From Pedobacter sp. ISL-64 (GTDB lineage Bacteria > Bacteroidota > Bacteroidia > Sphingobacteriales > Sphingobacteriaceae), in contig NZ_JAGGPU010000004.1 of assembly GCF_018613605.1 (NCBI RefSeq), positions 248,001 through 312,000 of the forward strand: DNA of 64,000 bases, written 5' to 3'. The notes under the pieces were generated by a model. It had not been told where the DNA came from, made no database searches, and worked only from the letters and a program-made list of their open reading frames with translations. Positions 35,192-43,345 of the stretch are shown piece after piece; position 1 is the stretch's first letter, and the number at the start of each line of letters is the position of its first letter. Position numbers and translations under genes: made by a program.

Positions 35192-35617
35192 TTACTCTTT
35201 GCCACTGACCTCCTGCTTTAGGTAAATAGTTAAGCTAGTTATCGTGAATGCGGTGAATACCAGGTTGAAAATGAGGTGTGACTTCCATCCGAGCCATTTT
35301 AATACCCCGCCGCAGCTACAAGGTACCTTGTTGAAATAGTCTGCCAGCACCAGTGCGATGTAGGCGGTGAAGGCGAGCAGAAGAACAGATGAAAACAGCA
35401 GGCCAACTACTACGGTCCTTTTGAAACATAACAGGAGTGCGGTAATAATTTCTGCAGGGATCAGGAAATACAAAAGGAAATCTGCCAGCCAGCCCGGAAA
35501 AGACTGGTTGTGCAGCTGCTGGTCAAATGCTGAAAAAGTAAAGAGTTTACTGAATGCGGCATAAGTAAATAGCAGTACGAGCAGCGGTGGAACGGTTGAT
35601 TTAAAAATTGCTTTCAT
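35192..35617 (-). CDS. MauE/DoxX-type redox-associated membrane protein
   Basis: 141 residues from the Met at 35615-35617 (MKAIFKSTVPPLLVLL); an earlier Met at 35638 would add seven polar residues. Four membrane helices are visible, and the pair Cys-Ser-Cys in KVPCSCGGVLKWLGW sits at the position where MauE-type proteins carry redox cysteines. Family members cooperate with thioredoxin-like proteins to pass electrons or disulfides across the membrane. It lies 119 bases upstream of DUF6520 and divergent from the LanB gene. Confidence 0.82.
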   Translation of the reverse strand: MKAIFKSTVPPLLVLLFTYAAFSKLFTFSAFDQQLHNQSFPGWLADFLLYFLIPAEIITALLLCFKRTVVVGLLFSSVLLLAFTAYIALVLADYFNKVPCSCGGVLKWLGWKSHLIFNLVFTAFTITSLTIYLKQEVSGKE

Positions 35618-35675
35618 GGTAGAAGAATTATGAAACAAATTAACGGGGATTAGAAAAGTTAAAACAGTATGAGAT

Positions 35676-35688
35676 GGGTATTATACCC
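35676..35688. promoter_or_regulatory. 13-bp palindrome just upstream of the LanB gene
   Basis: GGGTAT-T-ATACCC ends 17 bases before the LanB start codon, in the narrow gap between divergent genes. It could be an operator for LanB or part of its leader. No protein can be assigned to it from sequence alone. Confidence 0.35.
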
Positions 35689-35705
35689 TTTTAAACAAGG
35701 AAGAG

Positions 35706-38700
35706 ATGAAAGAAAGCAGGTCTATAGTTTACCGGTTTTTACCGGAGGTATTTTTAAGGGCACCTTATTATAGCTTCAGCGGTTATGATCTGTCGCGGTT
35801 GCCGGAGGTACTTCAGGAACAGGCTTTCCGGAATGCAGTATTTCTGGCGAGTGCCGGGTTTTATAGCTTACTTGAAAAAAAGGAATTTGATTTCGATAGG
35901 TTAACAGATAAGGAAAAGTATACCCTATCTAAATATTACAACAGGATGTGCTTCAGGGCTACACCATTCGGTAGCTTTTCGTCCTTTACTTTGCTCCACT
36001 GGGGGAGCGGTGGTCAGGTGAGGCTCGCCGGGGCGGATGAATCGGTACTTCACCTGTTGCCGGACCAGGAAATGTTAAGGGAAATGAAAAACAGGGCGGA
36101 TAGTGATCTGCCTGAAATGTTGATAGTTAACCCTATGCTGTACAGGTTTAATGACGTTTTGCGCTACACGAAATCATCTTTGGATGATAGGGGGAAGTTT
36201 AACTTTTCTCTCCAGGGGATAGCTGCCGAAAAATTCAATGTGAAGCTGTTTTCATTTTTAGCTTCAAAAAAGGTGTCAAAAGAAATAGTAATAAGCTGGG
36301 TGATGCAGCATGGTGAATGTTCAGCGGCAGAAGCAGGAGATTACATCGGCTTTTTACTTGATGCAGGCGCTATTTTCGCTGCCAGTCAGGGCGGAGTCAT
36401 TGATCAAGAGTTGATTCAGGACTTTCCCGGCTTACCGGGCTGGAAGGATTTCTGGAGAGATAACACCAAAACCACCTTATCGGATGGTGTATCCCTGTCG
36501 GCTATGGCCCGGGATATTGCCAGAATTGGAGCTGATTCAAAACTTACTATAGAAGAACCCTTTTATGCAGTGCTGGAAAGGCCCAACAACAATGGTGGAC
36601 CTGATAGTGCTGAACAGGAGGAACTATCCAAAGCTGTCCATGTACTGCAGTTATTGTCAAATGCTGAGCAGCCTGCTGATCTGTCACGTTTTATCCGCGA
36701 TTTCCGTTCCCGTTTTGATCAGGAAAGGGTGCCTTTGCTGTTGGCTTTAGATCCCGATGCAGGACTGCATTATGGTGATATGGAACCATCCATGCCTGAT
36801 CAGGATATCTTAGAGAATATTCCTTTCCCCGTGCCAGAAGAAGAGAACAGGACCCTTGGTTGGCATGTTTCACAGCAGTTTATCTTTAAACTCTGGATAG
36901 GGGACACACTTCGCGATCCCTGGGCCCCTCTGCAGATCAGCGAAGAGGATGTGATTGAACTGGAAAATCATAAAAAGGTAGTAGTGCCTTTGCCCCAGAC
37001 GCAGGCGCTCATGTACCGCTCGACTGGCGAGCACCTGATTATTGAAAGTTCGGGCGGGGTAACTGCAGCTTCGCTGATTGGAAGGTTCTCTTGCTTTAGT
37101 GATCCGGTACACCAGTTTTGCCGCGAGCTTGCCGAAATGGAAACTGCCTCAAATCCTGAAGTTGTTTTTGCCGACATTGCCCAGCAGTCTGATTCCCACG
37201 TCGACAATATCAATCGTCGTAAGCCCATTTATCCACACGAAATACCCCTGAATGTATTTCCTTCGCAGCCTGCTGAAAAACTGGCACTACCAAGCGAACT
37301 CATGCTTTCCCTGAAAGGGGATGAGCTGATATTGGAGTCGTCTAAGTTTAACAAAAGAGTAATTCCCCGTCTGGCGACAGCTTATAACTTTCGAAATAAC
37401 CATTCACCGGTTTTCCGGCTGTTGTGTGACCTGCAATTTCAGGGGGTACAGGCAGGACTTTCATTTAGCCTGGAAAACTTTTTCCCGGGCCTGGGTTTTT
37501 ATCCTCGGGTCTGTTACGGAAGGGTGATCCTCTGCCTGGCGAAATGGAATTTTAAGGAATCAGACCTAGCGCCTTTAACCGTTGGGGACAACACTGATCC
37601 ATTTAAAACCCTGAATGGGTTTCGCAAGAAATACCACCTGCCCCGGCACATCACGATAGGGGCAACAGACCAGCAGCTGGTTTTTGACCTGGCAAATATG
37701 ACAGAGGCAAGGTTTTTTCTGCAGTGCATTCATGGTTTAAAGCGTATAACCATTCAGGAATATCTATGGCCTGACCGGTCTGTCCTGTCTGGTAAAAAGC
37801 CTCTTGCGGGGCAAATGATTGCTTTTCTTGCACATGAAAATAATGTTTATCAACCTTTAAAAAATGAAAGTACCACTGTTTATGATGAAAAGCAGCGCGA
37901 CTTTTTAATGGGGAGTAATTGGCTTTACCTTAAAATTTTCTGCATTCCGCGCGCTTCGGACGAAATTCTTAGCCAGGTGATCTTCCCGTTTATTAAAGGG
38001 CAGAAAAAGCGGATAAAGAAGTGGTTTTTCATTCGCTACAGTGAAAAAGGCTATCACCTGCGTCTGCGCATACAGGCGGAGGAACATGATCTGGGGGCGA
38101 TACTGGTAGCTTTGCGTAAAAAGATTGAATCATCCGGACACGACAAGCTCATCCGGGATTTCCAGGGAGATACCTACCGGAGGGAAATCGAACGCTATGG
38201 GGCAGATCTCATTTCTCATGTTGAGGAACTTTTCTATGCGGGAAGCCATGTTGCTGTTGTTGCGTTAACTTTAAAAGGCAACAATTCCTTCCAACTTAAC
38301 GAGTTTGAACTGGCCTTGCTGACTGCTTATCGCATGATCAACAGCTTTTTTACTTCTCCTGTAGATGCTCTGGATTACCTTGGGAAGGTAACAAATCAGT
38401 TTATGGCGGAGTTCAGGGCAGATAAATTGCTGAAGGTTGCGATGGATGAGAAATACCGGGAGAATAAATTATTGATAGCGGACTTGTTGGAAAGTAAAGG
38501 ATTCTCAAAGCATCTTTCGCGACTGTTAAAGCAAATGTCAGTTTTAAACGGCCTTACTGGAAGCTTTTCAAAAGATAAAAGAATGGAGCTATTGGCGGAC
38601 CTGGTGCATATGCAACTGAACCGGACTTTTTCGGTTAGGCAGAGGCAGCAGGAATTGCTCGTTTATTATTGCCTGCAAAAGTATAACGCTTCACTTTCAG

Positions 38701-38723
38701 CCCGCGAAAAGTCTTCAGTCTAG
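35706..38723 (+). CDS. LanB-type lantibiotic dehydratase
   Basis: 1005 residues, full length for class I dehydratases with both domains. The N-terminal glutamylation domain (about 1-640) starts with FLRAPYYSF and has CFRATPFGSFSSFTLL, the family hallmark RxTPFG. The C-terminal elimination domain of the thiopeptide/SpaB_C type (about 735-995) has WLYLKIFC and KKWFFIRYSEKGYHLRLR. LanB uses glutamyl-tRNA to dehydrate Ser and Thr in a precursor peptide. No LanC cyclase, transporter or protease is encoded in the window, so the product may be dehydrated only, or maturation genes lie elsewhere. The convergent response regulator gene overlaps the stop by 4 bases. Confidence 0.92.
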   Translation: MKESRSIVYRFLPEVFLRAPYYSFSGYDLSRLPEVLQEQAFRNAVFLASAGFYSLLEKKEFDFDRLTDKEKYTLSKYYNRMCFRATPFGSFSSFTLLHWGSGGQVRLAGADESVLHLLPDQEMLREMKNRADSDLPEMLIVNPMLYRFNDVLRYTKSSLDDRGKFNFSLQGIAAEKFNVKLFSFLASKKVSKEIVISWVMQHGECSAAEAGDYIGFLLDAGAIFAASQGGVIDQELIQDFPGLPGWKDFWRDNTKTTLSDGVSLSAMARDIARIGADSKLTIEEPFYAVLERPNNNGGPDSAEQEELSKAVHVLQLLSNAEQPADLSRFIRDFRSRFDQERVPLLLALDPDAGLHYGDMEPSMPDQDILENIPFPVPEEENRTLGWHVSQQFIFKLWIGDTLRDPWAPLQISEEDVIELENHKKVVVPLPQTQALMYRSTGEHLIIESSGGVTAASLIGRFSCFSDPVHQFCRELAEMETASNPEVVFADIAQQSDSHVDNINRRKPIYPHEIPLNVFPSQPAEKLALPSELMLSLKGDELILESSKFNKRVIPRLATAYNFRNNHSPVFRLLCDLQFQGVQAGLSFSLENFFPGLGFYPRVCYGRVILCLAKWNFKESDLAPLTVGDNTDPFKTLNGFRKKYHLPRHITIGATDQQLVFDLANMTEARFFLQCIHGLKRITIQEYLWPDRSVLSGKKPLAGQMIAFLAHENNVYQPLKNESTTVYDEKQRDFLMGSNWLYLKIFCIPRASDEILSQVIFPFIKGQKKRIKKWFFIRYSEKGYHLRLRIQAEEHDLGAILVALRKKIESSGHDKLIRDFQGDTYRREIERYGADLISHVEELFYAGSHVAVVALTLKGNNSFQLNEFELALLTAYRMINSFFTSPVDALDYLGKVTNQFMAEFRADKLLKVAMDEKYRENKLLIADLLESKGFSKHLSRLLKQMSVLNGLTGSFSKDKRMELLADLVHMQLNRTFSVRQRQQELLVYYCLQKYNASLSAREKSSV

Positions 38724-39457
38724 TGATCACTTTTATCTCTTTTACTGATGAGTAATGCTGGCTGGATTTTTTCACGGAAAGCGCTGCGGTAGGTTCCTCC
38801 AATTGGAATAGTCACCTCACCGTTTAGTCTCACCTGGGCATATTCCAATGAATGGATAACGGCGTGGTTGACGATATAAGACTGGTGGATCCTGGAAAAA
38901 CGCTCAACAGGCAGCTTTGAAAGGACTTCCGCTAAAGTGAGGTAAGTGATGACTTTTTCGTCATTCATGTGGATGATGATGTAGTTGCCCATATTTTCTA
39001 TGTAGCGGATCTCTGCGATGGTGATCCGGTTAAATTTTCCTTTGATGTTGCTTTTGACGAAAAAGAATGGGCTAGCAGTGGTGTGATTGGTCTGACTGCT
39101 GAGATTTAAGCGCACCTTGGTAATTGCCTTTAGAAACCTGGCGTAATTGATGGGCTTTAGCAGGTAGTCTACTGCATCTTTTTCAAATGCTTCCGGTGCA
39201 TACTCCCGGTAGGAGGTTGTGAAAACAATGTTGCTTGCTGAACCAATTAGGTCAGCCACGTCAAGGCCGTTAAGCTGCGGCATATCAACATCTAAAAGAA
39301 CAATATCTGGCGTTGGGATATTGCATAGTTCTTCCAGCGCTAGAAGCGGGTTTGTGGAGCTGCCAATAAGTTTGAGGCCCGGCGTTTGATTGACGTACTT
39401 ATCGAGTACTTCAATGGAATGATATTCATCATCAATGATAAAGCATGTTAAGCTCAT
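38720..39457 (-). CDS. LytTR family response regulator
   Basis: 245 residues. The receiver domain (about 1-120) carries the phospho-acceptor Asp in PDIVLLDVDMPQLNG and the switch Lys in DYLLKPIN. The LytTR DNA-binding domain (about 135-240) has IRYIENMGNYIIIH and FSRIHQSYIVNH. Its start overlaps the stop of the histidine kinase gene by four bases, so the pair is translationally coupled. LytTR systems of this kind often control peptide or bacteriocin genes, and the LanB gene and a candidate precursor flank it. Confidence 0.93.
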   Translation of the reverse strand: MSLTCFIIDDEYHSIEVLDKYVNQTPGLKLIGSSTNPLLALEELCNIPTPDIVLLDVDMPQLNGLDVADLIGSASNIVFTTSYREYAPEAFEKDAVDYLLKPINYARFLKAITKVRLNLSSQTNHTTASPFFFVKSNIKGKFNRITIAEIRYIENMGNYIIIHMNDEKVITYLTLAEVLSKLPVERFSRIHQSYIVNHAVIHSLEYAQVRLNGEVTIPIGGTYRSAFREKIQPALLISKRDKSDH

Positions 39458-40548
39458 AATTTAAGGGTTAAAGTGAGTTCGTAAAATTCACCGGGTTCGT
39501 TGATTTCCAGCTTATAATTGCCTTTATAAAATGAATCCATGCGGAGCCGGATGTTTTGTAGGCCCAGTGCCTTTCGCTGACGCGCAAGTCCGTTCTTTGA
39601 TTTTTTTAAGTTCCGGCTGTAAAAAGTTAAATTTCCGGTTTCATCCGTAAACAGTTTGAGCGAAGCCGGCGAGTTGGGATCGGTTAAATTCCCATGTTTA
39701 AATATATTTTCAGTTAGGGTAAGTAAGATTAGCGGAATGATTTTACAACGGCTCAAATCATTACCAAGTTCTATACTGATGTACAAGGGCTCTCTAAAAC
39801 GGTACCGGTTAATAGCCACGAGATTTTCAACCTGCTCAACTTCTCTTGCCAGATTTATTTTTCCGTCGGGACCTGCTTCCTCAAGACTAAAACGCATAAT
39901 TTCAGAAAGTAGCCAAATGCAATTGGCGGCATCATCGGAATATTTTTGTGCGCTGTTGTACACGAAATTAAGCGCGTTGAAGAGCATGTGTGGATTGATT
40001 TGATGTTGAAGGTAGGCGTTTCGAGACTTGGTAAGCTGAGCTTCTAACTCTGCATGATCCTTTTCAATAGTTAGTTGCCGCTTTTCAGATTCCAATGCTT
40101 GCCTTTTAAAATAGGCAATGTGTTTAGCAGACCAGTAAAATGTTCCCAGTAAAACAAAATAAAAAGCCCGAGCAATATTCCTTGGAACAAATGCTTTAAC
40201 AAAAACATTAGAATCATATTGCACAGGCTTTGGATCACCCAAAATATGATCCGCGATACCTTTAACGATAAGATAAAGCACAATAGTGCTAACAAATAAC
40301 GAAAGCCCACTCAAATACCTGTTTTTTGGACCATTAAATGTGTAGTTTAATAATCTGATATATACATAAAACAGGGCTAAATTTATTGAGTAAAATACAA
40401 TATAAATATATGGCCTCTCTAAAGATCCAACATGATAGTATACAAATACCAGCTCATAGGTAATGAAAAAGATCCAGCAGATCATATGAACAGCTAACAA
40501 CTTTCGAGGTATTAGTCTCAATTTTTCTTTTATCAAATTTATTGTCAT
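39454..40548 (-). CDS. LytS-type membrane sensor histidine kinase
   Basis: 364 residues. Four membrane helices fill roughly 15-155. The His_kinase domain follows with the phospho-acceptor His in YLQHQINPHMLFNALNFV, and an HATPase-like end has LTLTENIFKHGNL and the glycine-poor ALGLQNIRLRMDSFY. There is no separate extracellular domain, so the ligand probably acts within the membrane, as for peptide-sensing LytS/AgrC-like kinases. It is divergent from the 48-residue peptide gene at 40640, which it may sense or regulate. Confidence 0.92.
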   Translation of the reverse strand: MTINLIKEKLRLIPRKLLAVHMICWIFFITYELVFVYYHVGSLERPYIYIVFYSINLALFYVYIRLLNYTFNGPKNRYLSGLSLFVSTIVLYLIVKGIADHILGDPKPVQYDSNVFVKAFVPRNIARAFYFVLLGTFYWSAKHIAYFKRQALESEKRQLTIEKDHAELEAQLTKSRNAYLQHQINPHMLFNALNFVYNSAQKYSDDAANCIWLLSEIMRFSLEEAGPDGKINLAREVEQVENLVAINRYRFREPLYISIELGNDLSRCKIIPLILLTLTENIFKHGNLTDPNSPASLKLFTDETGNLTFYSRNLKKSKNGLARQRKALGLQNIRLRMDSFYKGNYKLEINEPGEFYELTLTLKL

Positions 40549-40639
40549 TCCTATAGTTTTAACTCCGACATCGTTAGAATCTGTAATAAATTATCCTATT
40601 AATGCTGACAATCTTAAATTAACATAAAAAATTAAAATT

Positions 40640-40786
40640 ATGATGAAATCAAAAAAACTTCCGCAAAAAAGCACACAGCTTCTTACCCATTACAGGTCTT
40701 TTAAACGTAAGGATAAAGGGGCTGACACTGACACAACAACTGTAAATACCACAGTTGTTTCGAGTACCCACATTTTCAACCAATAG
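40640..40786 (+). CDS. 48-residue Thr/Ser-rich peptide, candidate RiPP precursor
   Basis: Starts with two Met codons, then a basic leader-like half (MKSKKLPQKSTQLL, RSFKRKDKG) and a C-terminal half with nine Thr and two Ser (GADTDTTTVNTTVVSSTHI). There is no Cys, so lanthionine rings could not form within it, but dehydration of Thr and Ser by LanB is possible. No GG cleavage motif or signal peptide. The gene is divergent from the LytS-type kinase with about 90 bases between them and lies 38 bases upstream of the gene at 40825. A real gene is likely; its precursor role is inference. Confidence 0.55.
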   Translation: MMKSKKLPQKSTQLLTHYRSFKRKDKGADTDTTTVNTTVVSSTHIFNQ

Positions 40787-40824
40787 AATAAAAACTGAGT
40801 AACGCACCAGGAAAACTCCTCGCT

Positions 40825-41973
40825 ATGCTTAAGAATGAACTCAAGAATATAGAAGAAATATTAATTGAGCAATCATACTCCCACAGCAATAAAACTGCCC
40901 AAACTAATCTTGAAACTCAGTTTGGGCAAATTTATAAAGCATGGGAAGAAGTATTATTTTCCAATATGCCGGAGAGCAGCCTGGTGCGTTATTTTCATTA
41001 CCATCTCGATATTATATCGACTATTTCCACAACATTATCTAACTTTCCAAATGCTGAAAAATATTTACTTTCACAGAATGAACTTTTAGCGCTCATCAAC
41101 CATCAGCGAAAATACTATTCTAGTTATTTCAAAGAGGATGCAATTGCTCCTGTGACTTATCATCAACGATTAGTTTCTCAACTTACCGGAAATATGGGTG
41201 CTATCCAAAAAATACTGCACTCAGGCAGCATAAATGCTTCTCTAATAGCATGCCTATCTAAGTGGTGTGAACTGATGTCCGAAAAAATTGGGACGGTGAG
41301 ATTTACCTTTCGTTCATTGCATTATTTCGAGTATATCACAAATCAACTATCCGAACTTAATGGTTTCTCAACGGAGATTGAAGCGACGCTGCTTAATTTA
41401 CTTATTTGTTCCAATTTCAATAATCTGTCTTTTTTGGTTTACTTCCAGGATAAAATTCGCCATTCTTCTGAATATCTCGGCGACAAAGACGAGAGGCTTG
41501 ATTATTTAGTTGAACAGAAAGCAATAATTAATTCATCTCCTGAGGTGAAAAACAGGACCTATGATTCCTCTTGGCCCTCAATAAAAACAATGATAGTAGA
41601 TTGGTTAACGGAGGAAATTCTGTTAACAGAAAAGTTATTATGCAATAAAAGGGAAATAGCCATTCCTAAAATACCATTGGAAATGTCAGTTGCGCACTTG
41701 TCCTGCCTGATCCGTTTACTTTACGAAGAGAGTGTTTTTGCTACTCAGAACCTTCAGCCCATTTTCAAATGTTTTGCTGGTTATTTTCAAAGCAAAAGAC
41801 AGGCTGTTATTTCTCCGGGAAGCCTCAGTAAAGAATTTTATAGTATTGACCAGCATACTGCCGCACGCGTGCGGGATCTGTTACAGCGTATGGTTCTGCG
41901 GATCAACCGTAATTTTTTTCCTACGGTTGTTGCAATAAATGCAACAGTCCTTTCTTATCTAAGTATGCGCTGA
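40825..41973 (+). CDS. uncharacterised protein, C-terminus resembling RteC
   Basis: 382 residues, all helical in appearance, no signal peptide or membrane segment. The last ~90 residues (MSVAHLSCLIRLLYEESVF, then SLSKEFYSIDQHTAARVRDLL) resemble the C-terminal part of RteC-like proteins of Bacteroidetes conjugative elements, which regulate excision. The N-terminal two thirds contain no motif I know. It lies just downstream of the peptide gene, so a role with the peptide is also open. It is not a LanC cyclase: no zinc-binding Cys/His set is present. Its 3' end overlaps the opposite gene by 53 bases. Confidence 0.6.
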   Translation: MLKNELKNIEEILIEQSYSHSNKTAQTNLETQFGQIYKAWEEVLFSNMPESSLVRYFHYHLDIISTISTTLSNFPNAEKYLLSQNELLALINHQRKYYSSYFKEDAIAPVTYHQRLVSQLTGNMGAIQKILHSGSINASLIACLSKWCELMSEKIGTVRFTFRSLHYFEYITNQLSELNGFSTEIEATLLNLLICSNFNNLSFLVYFQDKIRHSSEYLGDKDERLDYLVEQKAIINSSPEVKNRTYDSSWPSIKTMIVDWLTEEILLTEKLLCNKREIAIPKIPLEMSVAHLSCLIRLLYEESVFATQNLQPIFKCFAGYFQSKRQAVISPGSLSKEFYSIDQHTAARVRDLLQRMVLRINRNFFPTVVAINATVLSYLSMR

Positions 41974-42142
41974 GTTCCCCCAGCCAGCTATAGCTAAACC
42001 CTTCTTTATTTATCAGCCGTTCAGGCAAAATAGATGTGATGTCGTTTAATGTGCTAAAATGCATTGAATCACAAGCCTTACAAAAATTAGTACTGAAACC
42101 AAGTTTGTTGATAGGGGTCTGTAATAATTCATCAATTTCCAT
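41921..42142 (-). CDS. stand-alone RNA polymerase alpha-CTD-like protein
   Basis: 73 residues. The sequence from TPINKLGFSTNFCKACDSM through LNDITSILPERLI to LGELSAYLDKKGL follows the pattern of the alpha subunit C-terminal domain: Pro-x-x-x-Leu start, the short helix, a helix-hairpin-helix and the final Lys-Gly-Leu. The rest of the alpha subunit is absent. Such free domains occur in Bacteroidetes mobile regions; they may bind DNA or touch polymerase. The start is the only in-frame ATG. Confidence 0.65.
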   Translation of the reverse strand: MEIDELLQTPINKLGFSTNFCKACDSMHFSTLNDITSILPERLINKEGFSYSWLGELSAYLDKKGLLHLLQQP

Positions 42143-42262
42143 ATTCCTTTTAAAGGGCTGCGGTGTTATAAAGATATAAATTTTGTTTCTTATAAGCTGT
42201 ATCTAATATGATGTTTCTTTATAAGAGTACCTCTCGTGCATCGTTTTAATTTACTTTACAGT

Positions 42263-42529
42263 ATGAGTAGAGCCAAAAACGAAGAGGATAGCGAGAATAT
42301 AAAGGAAGTTTTGAAATTGGTTGGTGCGAGGATCCGTTCCCTTAGGGAAGCTAAAGGCGAACGGAACTATGAAAAATTTGCCTTTAAACATGATCTTAAC
42401 CGTACGCAGCTCTGGCGCTATGAAAATGGGGAAGATTTGTATTTCTCATCTCTATTGAAAGTAATTTCAGCGTTGGATGTCACTCTTGCTGAGTTTTTTA
42501 GCGATGGGTTTGATCAACAGGCTAAGTGA
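42263..42529 (+). CDS. XRE family helix-turn-helix regulator
   Basis: 88 residues from the ATG at 42263 (MSRAKNEEDSENIKEVLK); an earlier ATG at 42236 adds nine residues of doubtful value. The HTH spans about 20-80: VGARIRSLREAKGERNYEKFAF, then LNRTQLWRYENGEDLYFSSL, then ALDVTLAEFF. It is divergent from the alpha-CTD-like gene, so the two may share a control region. The target is unknown. Confidence 0.88.
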   Translation: MSRAKNEEDSENIKEVLKLVGARIRSLREAKGERNYEKFAFKHDLNRTQLWRYENGEDLYFSSLLKVISALDVTLAEFFSDGFDQQAK

Positions 42530-42563
42530 TTGGGTAAATTATAGATGCGCTTGAATCAAAAAA

Positions 42564-42623
42564 ATGAGAAAACCAGCCATATTGATTATAATACTAACAA
42601 TAGCATCTAATTGTGAGTTTTAA
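42564..42623 (+). pseudogene. stub of a lipoprotein signal sequence
   Basis: A 19-codon frame MRKPAILIIILTIASNC, then a stop two codons later. The hydrophobic core and terminal Cys look like a lipoprotein signal peptide with the mature part lost. It is too short to be sure. Confidence 0.25.
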
Positions 42624-42633
42624 GGAAAATCAC

Positions 42634-43125
42634 TTATTTGATATCTGTTGAAATAGGTTCTTCAACTTTACAATAATGGATGTACATACCTTGTTGCGTA
42701 AGCCCATCCTGCGCATTTAGGAAAAATGTATTAAAAGTGTTAGCCACCTTTGAATGATAAGGTAGTTTAAATCTTTCAAAATGTCTAATCATCTGCCACC
42801 ATTCCCAAAATCTCCAGGGTTTTAGAGTAAAAATTCTAAATAATGTTTTGTTTGGGTTATTCGATTTTTTAATTTTAAATCTTTCAAATTTGTATTTGGC
42901 AACATCAAAACCTTGTGTAGGTCCTCCCTGTTCCGAAAATTGAAAACTTCCATCTTTATTCTGATAATGATATTCTTCCTGAAGAAAGTATGTCACTGGG
43001 GGTAAATTGCTGATCAAAATGATTGAAACAATCACGATTACAATAACTTTGTGCTTTCTTTTCGTCTTATTGAATTTTATATGGTCCATGGCTTTCTGGT
43101 ATCCTACCTCCAGTTTCGTTGACAT
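42634..43125 (-). CDS. membrane-anchored protein, probable immunity to the adjacent toxin tail
   Basis: 163 residues with one hydrophobic segment (about 27-45, VIVIVIVSIILISNLPPV) and an outside part rich in aromatics (KPWRFWEWWQMIRHFERF). No family recognised. Its start overlaps the stop of a toxin-like reading frame by 59 bases, the usual layout for a polymorphic toxin and its immunity gene. I infer an immunity role from this arrangement alone. The toxin gene is now truncated, which would make this an orphan. Confidence 0.6.
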   Translation of the reverse strand: MSTKLEVGYQKAMDHIKFNKTKRKHKVIVIVIVSIILISNLPPVTYFLQEEYHYQNKDGSFQFSEQGGPTQGFDVAKYKFERFKIKKSNNPNKTLFRIFTLKPWRFWEWWQMIRHFERFKLPYHSKVANTFNTFFLNAQDGLTQQGMYIHYCKVEEPISTDIK

Positions 43126-43345
43126 CTAAATTAGGATTTTTTACTTTTTGTTCCCGCAAAGCACTTGCCATTCCGGCGGGCGTTTTGGCAAAACCAGCCC
43201 CACCTGGTCCACCTAATCCGATTTGTGTGGTCGGGTCTGGGATTGGAATACCACTGGCTTGGCCCGCTCCGTATACGAATGCCGAACAATTGTAATCCGT
43301 AAAGTGGTAATTTTTTTGGCGGGTTACTTACAAAGTCGATAACTA
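43067..43345 (-). pseudogene. C-terminal remnant of a polymorphic (Rhs-like) toxin
   Basis: Minus-strand frame ending at 43067 reads YHFTDYNCSAFVYGAGQ, then IGLGGPGGAGFAKTPAGMASAL and a polar tail. An Asn-Cys near a hydrophobic strand and a Gly-rich segment before a TP-x-x-M helix are seen at the ends of secreted toxins with papain/NlpC-like or related tips. Upstream, IDFVSNPPK is in a different frame across a run of seven A residues, so one base was gained there. The main toxin body is missing beyond about 43345. Confidence 0.5.

Noticed and set aside
40825..41973. LanC-type cyclase partner of LanB
   Set aside because: No zinc-binding Cys/His motifs or LanC glycine-rich repeats are present, and the C-terminus resembles another family.
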